DNA of 64,000 nucleotides from Brevibacterium renqingii (lineage in GTDB: Bacteria; Actinomycetota; Actinomycetes; Actinomycetales; Brevibacteriaceae), in the NCBI RefSeq assembly GCF_017808105.1, contig NZ_JADBHF010000001.1, positions 434,001-498,000 on the forward strand, written 5' to 3'. Position 1 is the first letter of the stretch, and each line of letters opens with the position of its first letter. A program made the translations under genes and the position numbers. Below the pieces are notes generated by a model. It was not told where the DNA came from. It did not search any database and worked only from the letters and a program-made list of their open reading frames with translations. Of this stretch, positions 51,083-60,074 are shown in pieces.

Positions 51083-51145
51083 TGTGGTCACTGCGCCGAG
51101 GCGAATCGGCGAAAAGGGCGATTCCGCCTCGGTGGAGTGACCACA
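51083..51145. repeat. Long inverted repeat beginning TGTGGTCACT and ending AGTGACCACA
   Basis: The outer 10 bases at each end are perfect reverse complements; inside, GCCGAGGCG-AATCG pairs with CGATTCCGCCTCGG-like sequence, giving about 26 paired positions with two mismatches and one bulge around a short GAAAAGG loop. It lies between the convergent transporter operon and TetR gene. It can be a bidirectional terminator or a palindromic intergenic repeat like the one at 1208-1275. Confidence 0.7.
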
Positions 51146-51228
51146 AACGTGTCGGCAACGTGGAGTGCAGCGCCCCACACTACTCATGCGAGGGCGCTGG
51201 TCCGCCGTCGGATCGTGCAGAGAGGGTG

Positions 51229-51888
51229 CTACCGCCCGTCGGCGATGAAGTCGAGCATGCCGGCCTGGTTGACGGGCAGTGCGAGCAGGCGGTCGAGCTC
51301 CTCTTCGGAAGGGTCGATGCCGAGGATGCGCAGCGTGTACTGCGTGAAGTCGCGCTCGATGTCGTCCGGGGTCAGATCTCCCGTCGGACGGTACCAGAGC
51401 GAGAGCGAATTGCAGATCGAATGGATCGCACGGGTGGCCAGAGCCGCGCTGTCGACACGGAAGCGTCCCGCATCGATGCCGGTCTGGACGATGGCACCCA
51501 TGACTTCGCGGGCCTCCCTCTGGAGGTCCTTGACTCGGACTGCGTTGTCCCCGGTGAGGCGTTCGGTGTCCCGCAGGAGCACGGTGGAGACCGAGACGTT
51601 CTCCATGCGGTACCGGGCGAGGTAGCGCACGGCCACGGTCAGCTGGTCGACCGGGTCGTCGTCGACCTCGGCGATGACGGCCCGGCTGTGCTCGATGTAC
51701 CACGAGTAGGCGGTGTGGACGAGCTCGTAGAGCGCCTCCTGCTTCGAGGGGAAGTAGTAGTAGAGTGCGGAGAGGCTCAGCCCCGCCGTCTGCGCGATGT
51801 CGCGGATGGATGCACCGTCGAAGCCCTTGTCCGCGAAGGTGTCCCGTGCCGAGCGGAGGATGTTGTTGCGGCCGTTGGTTGATCGCAC
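51229..51888 (-). CDS. TetR-family transcriptional regulator
   Basis: A 219-aa regulator with N-terminal helix-turn-helix (FADKGFDGASIRDIAQTAGL, then LYYYFPSKQEAL) and a C-terminal helical ligand domain that resembles KstR/FadR-like regulators of lipid catabolism in actinobacteria. GTG start, with AAGGAG about 10 bases upstream. It diverges from the FMN reductase gene with 299 bases between, so control of that gene or of itself is plausible. The ligand may be an acyl-CoA, by analogy only. Confidence 0.88.
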   Translation of the reverse strand: MRSTNGRNNILRSARDTFADKGFDGASIRDIAQTAGLSLSALYYYFPSKQEALYELVHTAYSWYIEHSRAVIAEVDDDPVDQLTVAVRYLARYRMENVSVSTVLLRDTERLTGDNAVRVKDLQREAREVMGAIVQTGIDAGRFRVDSAALATRAIHSICNSLSLWYRPTGDLTPDDIERDFTQYTLRILGIDPSEEELDRLLALPVNQAGMLDFIADGR

Positions 51889-52187
51889 GATGACCGGACT
51901 CCTTGCCTAGTTTCCGTCGCAGCGGACATTTCTATCGAACAGTCTTTCACTTGCCCCACGACCTTACACGACGCGAACCTCGTTCGGGCCCGATTTTCCG
52001 GGGAAGGGGTTGATCGGGGCGCCCGCCTCAGTGGTATCTGCCGGCTTCCGAGCGCCGACACGATGTGATCGGAGTCATAGCTTGAAACGGGAATGATTGA
52101 CGGTTCAACCATGTTCGTCGTTGTGGAGCGCATGCCCCTGTGGTGCCCGCGCTCACCCGGCCGACACCGACAACCGATAGGACGAAT
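51889..52187. other. 299-bp divergent intergenic region
   Basis: It holds the promoters of the TetR and FMN reductase genes. No gene or clear palindromic operator is visible to me in it. Confidence 0.4.
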
Positions 52188-52763
52188 ATGCTCAACATTG
52201 CCATCATCCCCGGAACCTCGCGACCGCAGGCGCTCAACCCGCAGATCGTCTCCTGGGTCAACGACCAGCTCGCCGCCAATGATGATGTGCGCGCCGAGGT
52301 CGTCGACTTCGGCGACTTCGACCTTCCGCTGCTCGATGAGGTCATTCCCGCCGGCGCCCGGATGTACGCCAATGAGCATACGAAGGCCTGGGGCGCGAAG
52401 CTCGATGAGTTCGACGCTTTCATCTTCGTCACCCCCGAGTACAACCATTCGATCTCCGGTTCGCTGAAGAACGCGCTGGACTTCGTGGCCGCCGAGTTCA
52501 ACCACAAGGTCGCCGGGATCGTCAACTACGGCGCCGACAAGGGGGTGCGCGCCGCCGAGCATCTGCGCCACATCCTGGCCAACTACAAGCTCGCCGTCGT
52601 CCGCGATCAGGCCTCGTTCTCCATCTTCACCGATGTCACCGACGGCACCTTCACCCCGACCGAGGTCTCCGCTGCACCGTTCGCCGCGATGGTCGATGAC
52701 ATCGTCAGCTGGGGCGAGGCTCTCAAGTCCGTGCGCGAAGCCGCCGAGGAACAGGCCGCCTGA
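52188..52763 (+). CDS. NAD(P)H-dependent FMN reductase
   Basis: A 191-aa flavodoxin-fold protein. The start at 52188 puts the strand LNIAIIPGTSRPQALNP, with the FMN-phosphate loop GTSR, at the N terminus; AGGAC lies upstream. TPEYNHSISGSLKNALDF is the family signature that stacks on the flavin, and YGADKGVRAAEHLRHIL follows. Such proteins reduce FMN, quinones or azo compounds with NAD(P)H and are cytoplasmic. A terminator follows. Confidence 0.93.
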   Translation: MLNIAIIPGTSRPQALNPQIVSWVNDQLAANDDVRAEVVDFGDFDLPLLDEVIPAGARMYANEHTKAWGAKLDEFDAFIFVTPEYNHSISGSLKNALDFVAAEFNHKVAGIVNYGADKGVRAAEHLRHILANYKLAVVRDQASFSIFTDVTDGTFTPTEVSAAPFAAMVDDIVSWGEALKSVREAAEEQAA

Positions 52764-52823
52764 GACTCTCGCTCGTCTGAGCCCGGGTGCAGTGTCTCCG
52801 AGTGCACTGAGCCCGAGCACATC

Positions 52824-52856
52824 GAGGCCCGCCGATCACGATGTTCGGCGGGCCTC
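52824..52856 (+). terminator. Terminator hairpin after the FMN reductase gene
   Basis: Perfect 12-base GC-rich arms at 52824-52835 and 52845-52856 around a 9-base loop, 60 bases after the stop codon. Confidence 0.7.
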
Positions 52857-52979
52857 CGTCGGTTTCAAGGGGAACCGCTGCACATCTCCGAGGAGAACTG
52901 CCGCACACCGCGCAGCCGCGCATCGTTGGGTTAGAGTCGAACCCACAGAACGTTCACTCAAGTGATGCGAAGGATATCC

Positions 52980-53741
52980 ATGGAACTCACGAACACAGTC
53001 GCGCTCGTCACCGGCGGAGCCTCCGGACTCGGCCGAGCCACCACCGAACGCCTCCTGGCCGCCGGCGCACAGGTCGTCATGGTCGACCTCAACGCCGAGG
53101 TGGGGCAGCAGGTCGCCGCCGAACTCGGCGAGTCCGCGCATTTCGTCACCGCGGACGTCACGAATGAGGAACAGGTGCAGGCGGCCGTCGACACGGCCAC
53201 CGGCCTCGGAGAGCTGCGCGTCGTCGTCAACTGTGCCGGGGTCGCCACACCGGGCAAGCTCGTCTCACGGAAGGGACCGCTGCCCCTCGACGCCTTCCAG
53301 AAGGTGCTGGGCATCAACATTGTCGGCACCGTCAACGTCTGTCGGCTGGCCGCTGCCGCCATGCAGCAGCAGGAAGCGCAGGGCGAAGAGCGCGGAGTCA
53401 TCATCAACACGGCCTCGGTGGCAGCCTTCGACGGTCAGATCGGCCAGATCGCCTACTCGGCGTCCAAGGGCGCCGTCGCCTCGGTGACCCTGCCCATGGC
53501 CCGCGAGCTCGCCTCCTCGCTCATCCGCGTGGTCACGATCGCCCCGGGCATCTTCGAAACGCCGATGATGGCGGGTCTGCCCGCCGAGGCGCAGGAATCG
53601 CTGGGCAAGTCCGTGCCCCATCCTGCGCGACTGGGCAAACCCGCCGAGTACGCGCAGCTCGTCGAATCGATCGTGGCCAACCCGATGCTCAACGGGGAGA
53701 CGATCCGCCTCGACGGGGCGATCCGTATGGCTCCGAAATGA
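52980..53741 (+). CDS. Short-chain dehydrogenase, 3-hydroxyacyl-CoA dehydrogenase type 2-like
   Basis: A 253-aa classical SDR. The ATG at 52980 (AAGGA 7 bases upstream) is preferred over a GTG 18 bases before it, because the cofactor strand ALVTGGASGLGRAT then begins near residue 8. Asp in VDLNAEVG favours NAD(H). NCAGVA, the catalytic Ser in NTASVAAFDGQIGQ and Tyr-x-x-x-Lys in AYSASKGA complete the site. APGIFETPMMAGLP and the short C terminus match the HSD17B10/2-methyl-3-hydroxybutyryl-CoA dehydrogenase group, so a role in beta-oxidation of branched acyl-CoA is likely. Confidence 0.9.
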   Translation: MELTNTVALVTGGASGLGRATTERLLAAGAQVVMVDLNAEVGQQVAAELGESAHFVTADVTNEEQVQAAVDTATGLGELRVVVNCAGVATPGKLVSRKGPLPLDAFQKVLGINIVGTVNVCRLAAAAMQQQEAQGEERGVIINTASVAAFDGQIGQIAYSASKGAVASVTLPMARELASSLIRVVTIAPGIFETPMMAGLPAEAQESLGKSVPHPARLGKPAEYAQLVESIVANPMLNGETIRLDGAIRMAPK

Positions 53742-53865
53742 TCCGAAATGAGCCAGGGCTGCTCTCCGACCGCGCACCTGGCCTGACTGCGGGAGTCGCA
53801 GGCTGAGGCAAGGGCCGCGTTGACGGCACCGAAGGAACCGGGTCGCCACCGTCGCCCACGCACGG

Positions 53866-55259
53866 TCAGGCCGTGAACCTCACCTCGGTGAACTCCTTGC
53901 GCCACGCGGCCACCTCGGCGGCGATCTCACTCAGAGCCGCCTCAGCGGAGGCGACGTCCCCACCGCCGTGTTCGCGGCTGACCTCGCTCGACCGGGCACG
54001 GTCCGCGCCGGCCTGGTTGCGGCCGATCTCGAGGGCGCGAGACATGAGCTCGGCCAGGCGCGGCATGTCCGATGCGGTCATACCGCGACGGACGACCTCG
54101 GGAGTGCCCACCCGGATGCCGTTCTGCTCACCGGGCACCTCGGGTGCGGGCAGACCGATGCCCGAGGTGAGGAACCCGGCGGCTTCGAGGACCCGCGCCC
54201 CTGGAGTCCCTCCGCCGAAGGGGCCGGCGAGCAGGGCGAACTGGTGGGAATCGGTGAAGCCAGCCCCGCACGCGAAGGGTTCGACGCCGCGATCGGACAG
54301 TTCGTCCGCCAGTCTCGCATCTCGGCCGCATAGCCCTCACCGCAGGTGATCCAGTCGGCCAGCGTCACCCCCAGCGCAGCCACGGCACCGGCGTCGAAGT
54401 TCGCGGTCATCCCCGGGAAGGCGATGGCGTCGATGCTCTCGGACAGCTGGTCGTCGTTGCTCAGCAGCAGTCCGTGGGACGGCCCGCCGAGGCTCTTGTA
54501 GGTGCTCATCGACATCAGGTGGGCGCCCTCGTCGAGAGGATTCGCCCACTGCTTCCCGGCGATCATCCCGCACACATGGGCGGCGTCGAAGAGCAGTCGG
54601 GCCCCGACCTCGTCGGCGATCTCGCGGACCTTCGCGACGGGGTGTTCGAACAGATTGAGCGAACCGCCCATGGTGATCAGGCTCGGTCGGACCTCCCGGG
54701 CCAGGTGCGCCAGCGCATCGAGGTCATAGCTGTACGCGTCCCCGTCGACCGGAGCGTCGACGGTGGTGAGACCGTAGAGGCCCGCGGCGCCGGCAGCGTG
54801 GTGGGTGACGTGCCCGCCGATCGTCTCGGGGGAGGCGATGATGGTCTGGCCGGGCCGGCTCGTGGCCATGAACGCATAGAGGTTGGCCATCGCCCCCGAA
54901 GGCACGCGCACCTCGGCGAAGGAGGCGTTGAACAGACGCGCCGCGAGTTCGGCCGTGACCACTTCGACCTGCTCGATGTGTTCGAGGCCCATCTCGTACT
55001 TCGCGCCCGCGTAGCCCAGCGAGGTGCGCGGGCCCGCACCGCTGGCCAGCAGCGCCGCCGCCCGCGGATTGAGCACGTTCGAGGCGGGGTTGAGATTGAA
55101 CGCCTCCTCGTTGTGGAGCCGATCGGATGCCGAGACGAGGGATTCGATCCCCGCGACCACCTCGGCCATCGTCCTCCCCTCGCCGAGGTGGCGCTCAGAG
55201 ATCTCGGCGACGCGGGTTCGGCTCTCAGCGGGGACCCAGGGCTGCGGTGTCTGATGCAT
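53866..55259 (-). pseudogene. Serine hydroxymethyltransferase-like gene broken by a frameshift near 54313-54320
   Basis: From the ATG at 55259 (AAGGAG upstream) the frame encodes the N-terminal 315 residues of a fold-I PLP enzyme like SHMT: GPRTSLGYAGAKYEMGLEHI in outline, RVPSGAMANLYAFM, LFDAAHVCGMI and STYKSLGGPSHG with the PLP lysine. After EGYAAEM the frame runs into unrelated sequence, while the expected C-terminal part (LADELSDRGVEPF, TDSHQFALLAG, NGIRVGTPEVVRRGM) continues in another frame to the stop at 53866. Between the Met and the Leu of LADEL only 5 bases remain where the family usually has about six codons, so a deletion of about 13 bases fits. It could be a true pseudogene or a sequence error. 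It may use serine or another hydroxy amino acid. Confidence 0.82.
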
Positions 55260-55295
55260 CGGTGACTCCTTCGTCAGTGGTGGTGCGGGCGGGCT

Positions 55296-56108
55296 TCAGG
55301 ACTGGGGTCCGGGCGCGGAACGGTCATCGGCATCCAGCAGCCGGTCGAGGAGCTCGTCGGCAGTGACGCCCTGCGCGCGTGCGGCGGTCTCGAGCCGGTG
55401 CAGCGCCGAGGCCGACAGGTGCGGGGCCGGCGATGCCTGGCCCGATGACTGCGACGCCGAGTCCGACATCGGATCCGACGATGTCGGGGTCGCCGCCTTG
55501 CTCTTCCTCAGCAGCAGTGATGTCAGTGGAACGACGACGACACCGAGCGCGGCGAGGATCCACACGATGGCGGTCAGACGCATGAGCCAATCGGACTGCC
55601 AGGCGGTCTCGACCCAGATCGTGACGAGGGTCAGCGCCGCAGCGAGTGAGAGGGCTCCGAGGGTGAGCGCCAGCGCGATCCGCACCGCCCACGAGTTCGT
55701 CGACGCCAGCAGCAGGACCAGCGAGGCGACCGAGCCGACGGCGGTGAGGAGGATGAGCGAGTAGAGCAGCTGGAACAGGGTCTCATCGCCGGGAGGATCG
55801 CCCCAGAGGAACCAGAGGCTCAGCGCCAGCGAGGCGGCCGCGAGTCCGATCGTGACGATGCCGAACCACTGCGCCCGACGGCCGAGGAGTGTGGCTCCGC
55901 AGAAGGCCGCCACGCTGAAGGCCCCGGTCAGAGCCGTGGTGGACACCACCTGGAACGTCAACTCCGACTCGATGTCCCCGAGCAGGACGATGATCCCTCC
56001 CGCCGCGGCCAGGCTGAATGTCACGACGATGATGATGGCGATGACGCGACGGAAGACGCGGATGGACGAAGACGGTTCCCGAACTGTCGAGGCCTGCGGT
56101 GCTGCCAT
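55296..56108 (-). CDS. Membrane protein of unknown function
   Basis: A 270-aa protein from the ATG at 56108 (GAAGGA 8 bases upstream) with about six or seven hydrophobic helices between residues 20 and 205, then a cytoplasmic tail. The tail has a Ser/Pro/Asp-rich linker and ends with a short predicted helix pair (LSASALHRLETAARAQGVTA, then DELLDRLLDADD). No family is recognised. It lies between the histidine kinase gene and the SHMT-like gene on the same strand and may belong to their operon. Confidence 0.75.
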   Translation of the reverse strand: MAAPQASTVREPSSSIRVFRRVIAIIIVVTFSLAAAGGIIVLLGDIESELTFQVVSTTALTGAFSVAAFCGATLLGRRAQWFGIVTIGLAAASLALSLWFLWGDPPGDETLFQLLYSLILLTAVGSVASLVLLLASTNSWAVRIALALTLGALSLAAALTLVTIWVETAWQSDWLMRLTAIVWILAALGVVVVPLTSLLLRKSKAATPTSSDPMSDSASQSSGQASPAPHLSASALHRLETAARAQGVTADELLDRLLDADDRSAPGPQS

Positions 56109-56205
56109 CGGGTCTGTCCTTCCGAGAGGGGCTCTGATCAGCACCGCCAGTATCTCATCGATCCGCCGGCACCTCTTCGAACTCGGGGCCGTGGGCCGTG
56201 TCTCC

Positions 56206-58203
56206 TCAGTCCGCGGGCAGCGTCGCCCTGACCTCGAAACCGCCGATCGTCGTCGGCCCCACCCGCAGAGACCCGCCCAGGGCCTCGACACGTTCGCGCA
56301 TTCCCCTGAGCCCGAACCCACCGCCGAGGCGGTTCTGCGGTGTCGTGCGAGAGGCGGCGGCCGCCTCGGCGGGGCCGTTGGTCACGTTGATCTCGACGAA
56401 CTCGCCGACGAAGGCGAGAGCGACAGTGACGGGGGCTCCCGCCGCATGCCGCAGAGCATTCGACAGGCTCTCCTGCACGACGCGGAAGGCGGTCAGACTC
56501 GCCGTCGGAGACAGTTCCACGGGATCGGCGGGGAAATCGAGGTCGACGGCGGCACCCGAACCGCGAGTGACGTCGCCGAGTGCGGGTACATCATCGACGG
56601 TCGGCTGCGGGGCCAGGTCCGCATCATGGCCGCCGCGGAGGATCGCGAGCAGCCCGCGCATCTCGGTCAGCGCCTTCCTGGCCGATGAGGCCATCGAATC
56701 GAACTCGCCGAGGCTGCGCTCATCGAGACCGGGCAGACGATACTTGGCGGTGGTCGCCTGCACGCTGATGACCGACATGCTGTGCGCGACGACATCGTGG
56801 AGCTCCTGCGCGATGCGGTTGCGCTCCTCGAGCTCCTGCCGCTTGGCGAGTTCGGCAGCGCTGAGTTCCCGTTCGACCGCGAGCTGGCGGCGGCCTGTGA
56901 TGAACAGGCTGCCGACGACGCCGATGATCCCGGCGCCGGCGGCGATGGCTGCGGTGGTGATGACGTTCGACAGCGCACCGGCGAACCCGCCGGCGTGCGG
57001 AAGGACCAGCCCGAGCACACCGACGAGGGCAGAGAGCGACCACAGGACGACGACGTGGATCCACCGGTGACGCAGGCCGACGAGGAGGTGGAGGAACACG
57101 AGCGCCAGCAGCGAGGTCACGGTCACCGGCCGGACCAGACCGGAGGTGTCGGCAGTGAGCAGAATGCTCGCGGCCTGCGCCGCCAGCCCGAGACCGATCG
57201 CGGCAGTGGACCACCGGACGGCGAGGACGAGTGCGACTCCCTGAGCGACGGCGACGAGCATCGCGATGATGCTCGGAACTCCGTAGAGCACCGCGGTCAC
57301 CGGCCAGGAGACCGCCACGAGCACCACCCCGACGAACGCGGAGGCCAGCCAGAACCACCCCTGCCCGCCGGCGAACTGCGCGAATGCCGACGTGCGCGTC
57401 GACGACGTCTCAGCAGAGTGACCGAGCGGCGCGGCCGTGGCGATGGGCGGAACCGGCGCGGCCGAGGCGACGGGTGGGAGCGCCGCGCGGATTGCAGCGA
57501 TCTCGAGCAGAGCCATAGCGTGGAGAACGAAGGGGAACGTGAGGAGGAGGATGAGTCCCGCAGCGAACTGGAAGGTCGCCTCGGCGGTGAAGCCGAGGTC
57601 GGTGACTGGGGAGTTCGTCAGCCAGGCGGCCACCCAATCGACCGTGTCTCCACCGCCTTCGGGGAGGAACCTGCCCCAGAGGAAGAAGCTGAGCCCACCC
57701 AGTCCCCCGAAGAACCACGCCGCGGAGACGGAGAACGTCACGATGCGGATCGGCAGGGCGAACACTGCCTCGAAGAGCAGGTCCAACCAGGCTCGGGCAT
57801 CGGCGGTCGGTGCCAGCAGTCGGCGGAGCCCACGTCCGCGCGGACGCATGGCCGCCTCGGCGATGGGGACGCCCCATGCCCGGGCGCGACCCCGGGACAG
57901 GGTCCCGAAGGCGCGGGCGATTGTGAGGGTCAGAGGCAGGAGGAGAACACCGACCCAGATGATCGCCGTGGCGATCGAGATCGCGAACAGGGTTAGAAGC
58001 GTCGGCATCGCGATGACGGAGATGAGCAGGCCGGGCGCGACCAGGACGGAATCGCGGCCCAGGTTGCGCCGCAGTCGGGCCCACCAGGATCGACCGGACT
58101 GCGACGGCTCTGCTGGACTGGGCACCTTCTCAGAGTACGGGGTTCTGGTCCCGGACGCACCGGTCGAGACGGAGACGGGCGGGATCGCGGGGGAGAGATT
58201 CAT
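56206..58203 (-). CDS. Membrane sensor histidine kinase, NarL/DesK type (HisKA_3)
   Basis: A 665-aa kinase. The first 430 residues hold about 10 membrane helices in two groups, an unusually large sensor part. The kinase core begins with a coiled stretch (ELSAAELAKRQELEERNR) and the phosphoacceptor box RIAQELHDVVAHSMSVI with His469. The ATP-binding domain follows with VVQESLSNALRHA (N box) and GGFGLRGMRERVEAL (G box). Such kinases pair with LuxR-type response regulators; the one at 59297 is the obvious partner, although a transporter gene lies between. Its ATG overlaps the transporter stop (ATGA). Confidence 0.92.
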   Translation of the reverse strand: MNLSPAIPPVSVSTGASGTRTPYSEKVPSPAEPSQSGRSWWARLRRNLGRDSVLVAPGLLISVIAMPTLLTLFAISIATAIIWVGVLLLPLTLTIARAFGTLSRGRARAWGVPIAEAAMRPRGRGLRRLLAPTADARAWLDLLFEAVFALPIRIVTFSVSAAWFFGGLGGLSFFLWGRFLPEGGGDTVDWVAAWLTNSPVTDLGFTAEATFQFAAGLILLLTFPFVLHAMALLEIAAIRAALPPVASAAPVPPIATAAPLGHSAETSSTRTSAFAQFAGGQGWFWLASAFVGVVLVAVSWPVTAVLYGVPSIIAMLVAVAQGVALVLAVRWSTAAIGLGLAAQAASILLTADTSGLVRPVTVTSLLALVFLHLLVGLRHRWIHVVVLWSLSALVGVLGLVLPHAGGFAGALSNVITTAAIAAGAGIIGVVGSLFITGRRQLAVERELSAAELAKRQELEERNRIAQELHDVVAHSMSVISVQATTAKYRLPGLDERSLGEFDSMASSARKALTEMRGLLAILRGGHDADLAPQPTVDDVPALGDVTRGSGAAVDLDFPADPVELSPTASLTAFRVVQESLSNALRHAAGAPVTVALAFVGEFVEINVTNGPAEAAAASRTTPQNRLGGGFGLRGMRERVEALGGSLRVGPTTIGGFEVRATLPAD

Positions 58204-59138
58204 GAACGGGTTCCTTGCTGCAGGCGGTTGGGGGACGTGGACACAGACCGGACGCTCTCAGTCGCGGCCGGGGCGCTCGCCTCGGCGGTGCGAGCCCGGG
58301 AGGCGAGTACAGTGGGATGGAAACGTGAGAGCATCCACACCCCGCCCGTGCCGACCGCTGCCGAGGCGAGCAGACCGGCGATCGCGTCGGGACCCAGGCC
58401 CGCGTACTCACCGAAGAAGGCCGCACCGATGATCACGGCGACGATCGGGTCGATGACTGTCAGAGCGGCGAGCACCGTCTCGGCAGGACCACAGGCATAG
58501 GCGGTCTGCACGAGCCAGAACCCAGCGGCAGAGGCCAGCCCCACCGCGCCGAGCAGCATCCACCACCGCATGCCCAGAGGGGCGAGCCCGGGCAGTCCGG
58601 ACACCATGATCGCGCGGGCGAGCACATGGGTGGCCGCGGCCACCGTGCCGAAGACGATGCCGGTCATGACGACGCGCGGGATGTGGCCGGCCGAGCCGAC
58701 CGAGAACGCTCCGGCGAAGACGCCGAGCGCCACCAGGACGGCGAGCAGCCACGTCACCGACTGTTCGGTGACGACGATCTCGTGGGAGAACCGCGCCGAG
58801 GTGGCGACGAAGGCGAGGATCCCGACCAGCGTCAGCGCAATGCTGGCGAGCACGGGCACGCTGAGGCGCAGCCCGAAGAAGCGGCGGCCGATGAGTGCGG
58901 CGAAGACGAGGGAGATTGCGCCGACAGGTTGGACGACCGAAACCGGCGCGAGCCCGAGGGCGATGACATTGAGCACCGTGACCAGGCCCATGAGACCGAG
59001 ACCGGTGACCCAGGTGGTTCGGCGTCTGAGCCCGGGCGACAGGGCGGCCACGGCATGACGCTGCAGATGTGTGCCAAGCGCCAGGCAGAAGGCTGCGGCG
59101 GTCGCGAGGACGATGGCGGTGAGGATCATGGCGCTCAC
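58200..59138 (-). CDS. DMT-superfamily transporter (EamA/NIPA-like)
   Basis: A 312-aa protein with about 9-10 helices in the two-repeat DMT pattern: LATAAAFCLALGTHLQRHAV in helix 1 with a charged start to the loop, LGLAPVSVVQPVGAISLVFAALIGRRFFG in helix 3-4, and ETVLAALTVIDPIVAVIIGAAFFGE in the second repeat in outline. The C-terminal 40 residues are Ser/Thr-rich and cytoplasmic. GTG start at 59138 or ATG at 59129. It is coupled to the histidine kinase gene, so it may be a target or part of the sensing unit. The substrate is unknown. Confidence 0.82.
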   Translation of the reverse strand: MSAMILTAIVLATAAAFCLALGTHLQRHAVAALSPGLRRRTTWVTGLGLMGLVTVLNVIALGLAPVSVVQPVGAISLVFAALIGRRFFGLRLSVPVLASIALTLVGILAFVATSARFSHEIVVTEQSVTWLLAVLVALGVFAGAFSVGSAGHIPRVVMTGIVFGTVAAATHVLARAIMVSGLPGLAPLGMRWWMLLGAVGLASAAGFWLVQTAYACGPAETVLAALTVIDPIVAVIIGAAFFGEYAGLGPDAIAGLLASAAVGTGGVWMLSRFHPTVLASRARTAEASAPAATESVRSVSTSPNRLQQGTRS

Positions 59139-59296
59139 GCTAAGGAGCAGGCGTGTGCCCGCACATCATACGAAAGGGTGATTGTGGAGACGCCGAAGCA
59201 CTACCTGAGGGTGAAATCTCCGTTTCACGGGTTGCCGATCCGAGAAACACGTCTCCGCACAGGCGCTCTGCCTCGGTGCTCGGGTAGCGTGGAAGC

Positions 59297-60046
59297 ATGC
59301 CGGGAATCGGAGATCAGCGAGCGTCGTCCACGCCGAGCACGACAGCGGGCGCCGGCGGCGAGACGAGCGTGCCGCCACCGGCATCGGAGACCATCCGCGT
59401 GGCCATCGTCGATGATCAGGCCATGGTCAGGCAGGGCTTCGGTGCCCTGCTCGACGCGCAGACGGACATGGCCGTCGTCGGCGACGCCGAGAACGGCGCA
59501 CAGGTCGTCGATCTCGTCCGCCGGACCTCGCCGGACGTCATCCTCATGGACATCCGGATGCCGCAGCTCAACGGCCTCGATGCCACCCGGGCAGTGTTCT
59601 CGATGCCCGGCGAACACCCGAAGGTCATCATGCTCACCACCTTCGACGCCGACGAGTACGTGTTCTCCGCACTTCGCGCCGGCGCCAGCGGATTCCTCCT
59701 CAAGGACGCGACTGCTGAGGACATGATCACTGCCGTCCGCGTGGTCTTCTCCGGTGAGTCGCTGCTCGCGCCCTCGGTGACCAGGCGCCTCATCGCGGAA
59801 TACGTGGCCGGTCCCACCGTGGTCAAGGACACCGCAGTGCTCGGCCAGCTCACCGACCGCGAGGTCGACGTCATGGCGCTGGTGGCCAAAGGCCTTGCCA
59901 ACGCCGAGGTGGCCGCCGAGCTGTTCCTCGCGGAACAGACGGTGAAGACCCACGTCTCACGCATCCTGTCGAAACTCGGCCTGCGCGATCGGGCGCAGAT
60001 CGTCGTCGCCGCCTATGAATCAGGCTTGGTCGTCGCCGGCGGCTGA
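59297..60046 (+). CDS. NarL/FixJ-family response regulator
   Basis: A 249-aa two-domain regulator. A Ser/Thr/Pro-rich N-terminal extension of about 30 residues precedes the receiver domain: acidic pair in VAIVDDQAMV, phosphoacceptor Asp85 in VILMDIRMP, Thr in MLTTFD and Lys in FLLKDA. The C-terminal LuxR domain reads LTDREVDVMALVAKGLANAE and AEQTVKTHVSRILSKLGL. It diverges from the transporter-kinase genes and is probably phosphorylated by the 56206-58203 kinase. An internal GTG at 59369 could give a protein without the extension. Confidence 0.93.
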   Translation: MPGIGDQRASSTPSTTAGAGGETSVPPPASETIRVAIVDDQAMVRQGFGALLDAQTDMAVVGDAENGAQVVDLVRRTSPDVILMDIRMPQLNGLDATRAVFSMPGEHPKVIMLTTFDADEYVFSALRAGASGFLLKDATAEDMITAVRVVFSGESLLAPSVTRRLIAEYVAGPTVVKDTAVLGQLTDREVDVMALVAKGLANAEVAAELFLAEQTVKTHVSRILSKLGLRDRAQIVVAAYESGLVVAGG

Positions 60047-60074
60047 GCGCACCGTGTGGCTCGGTGGGCGAGGC

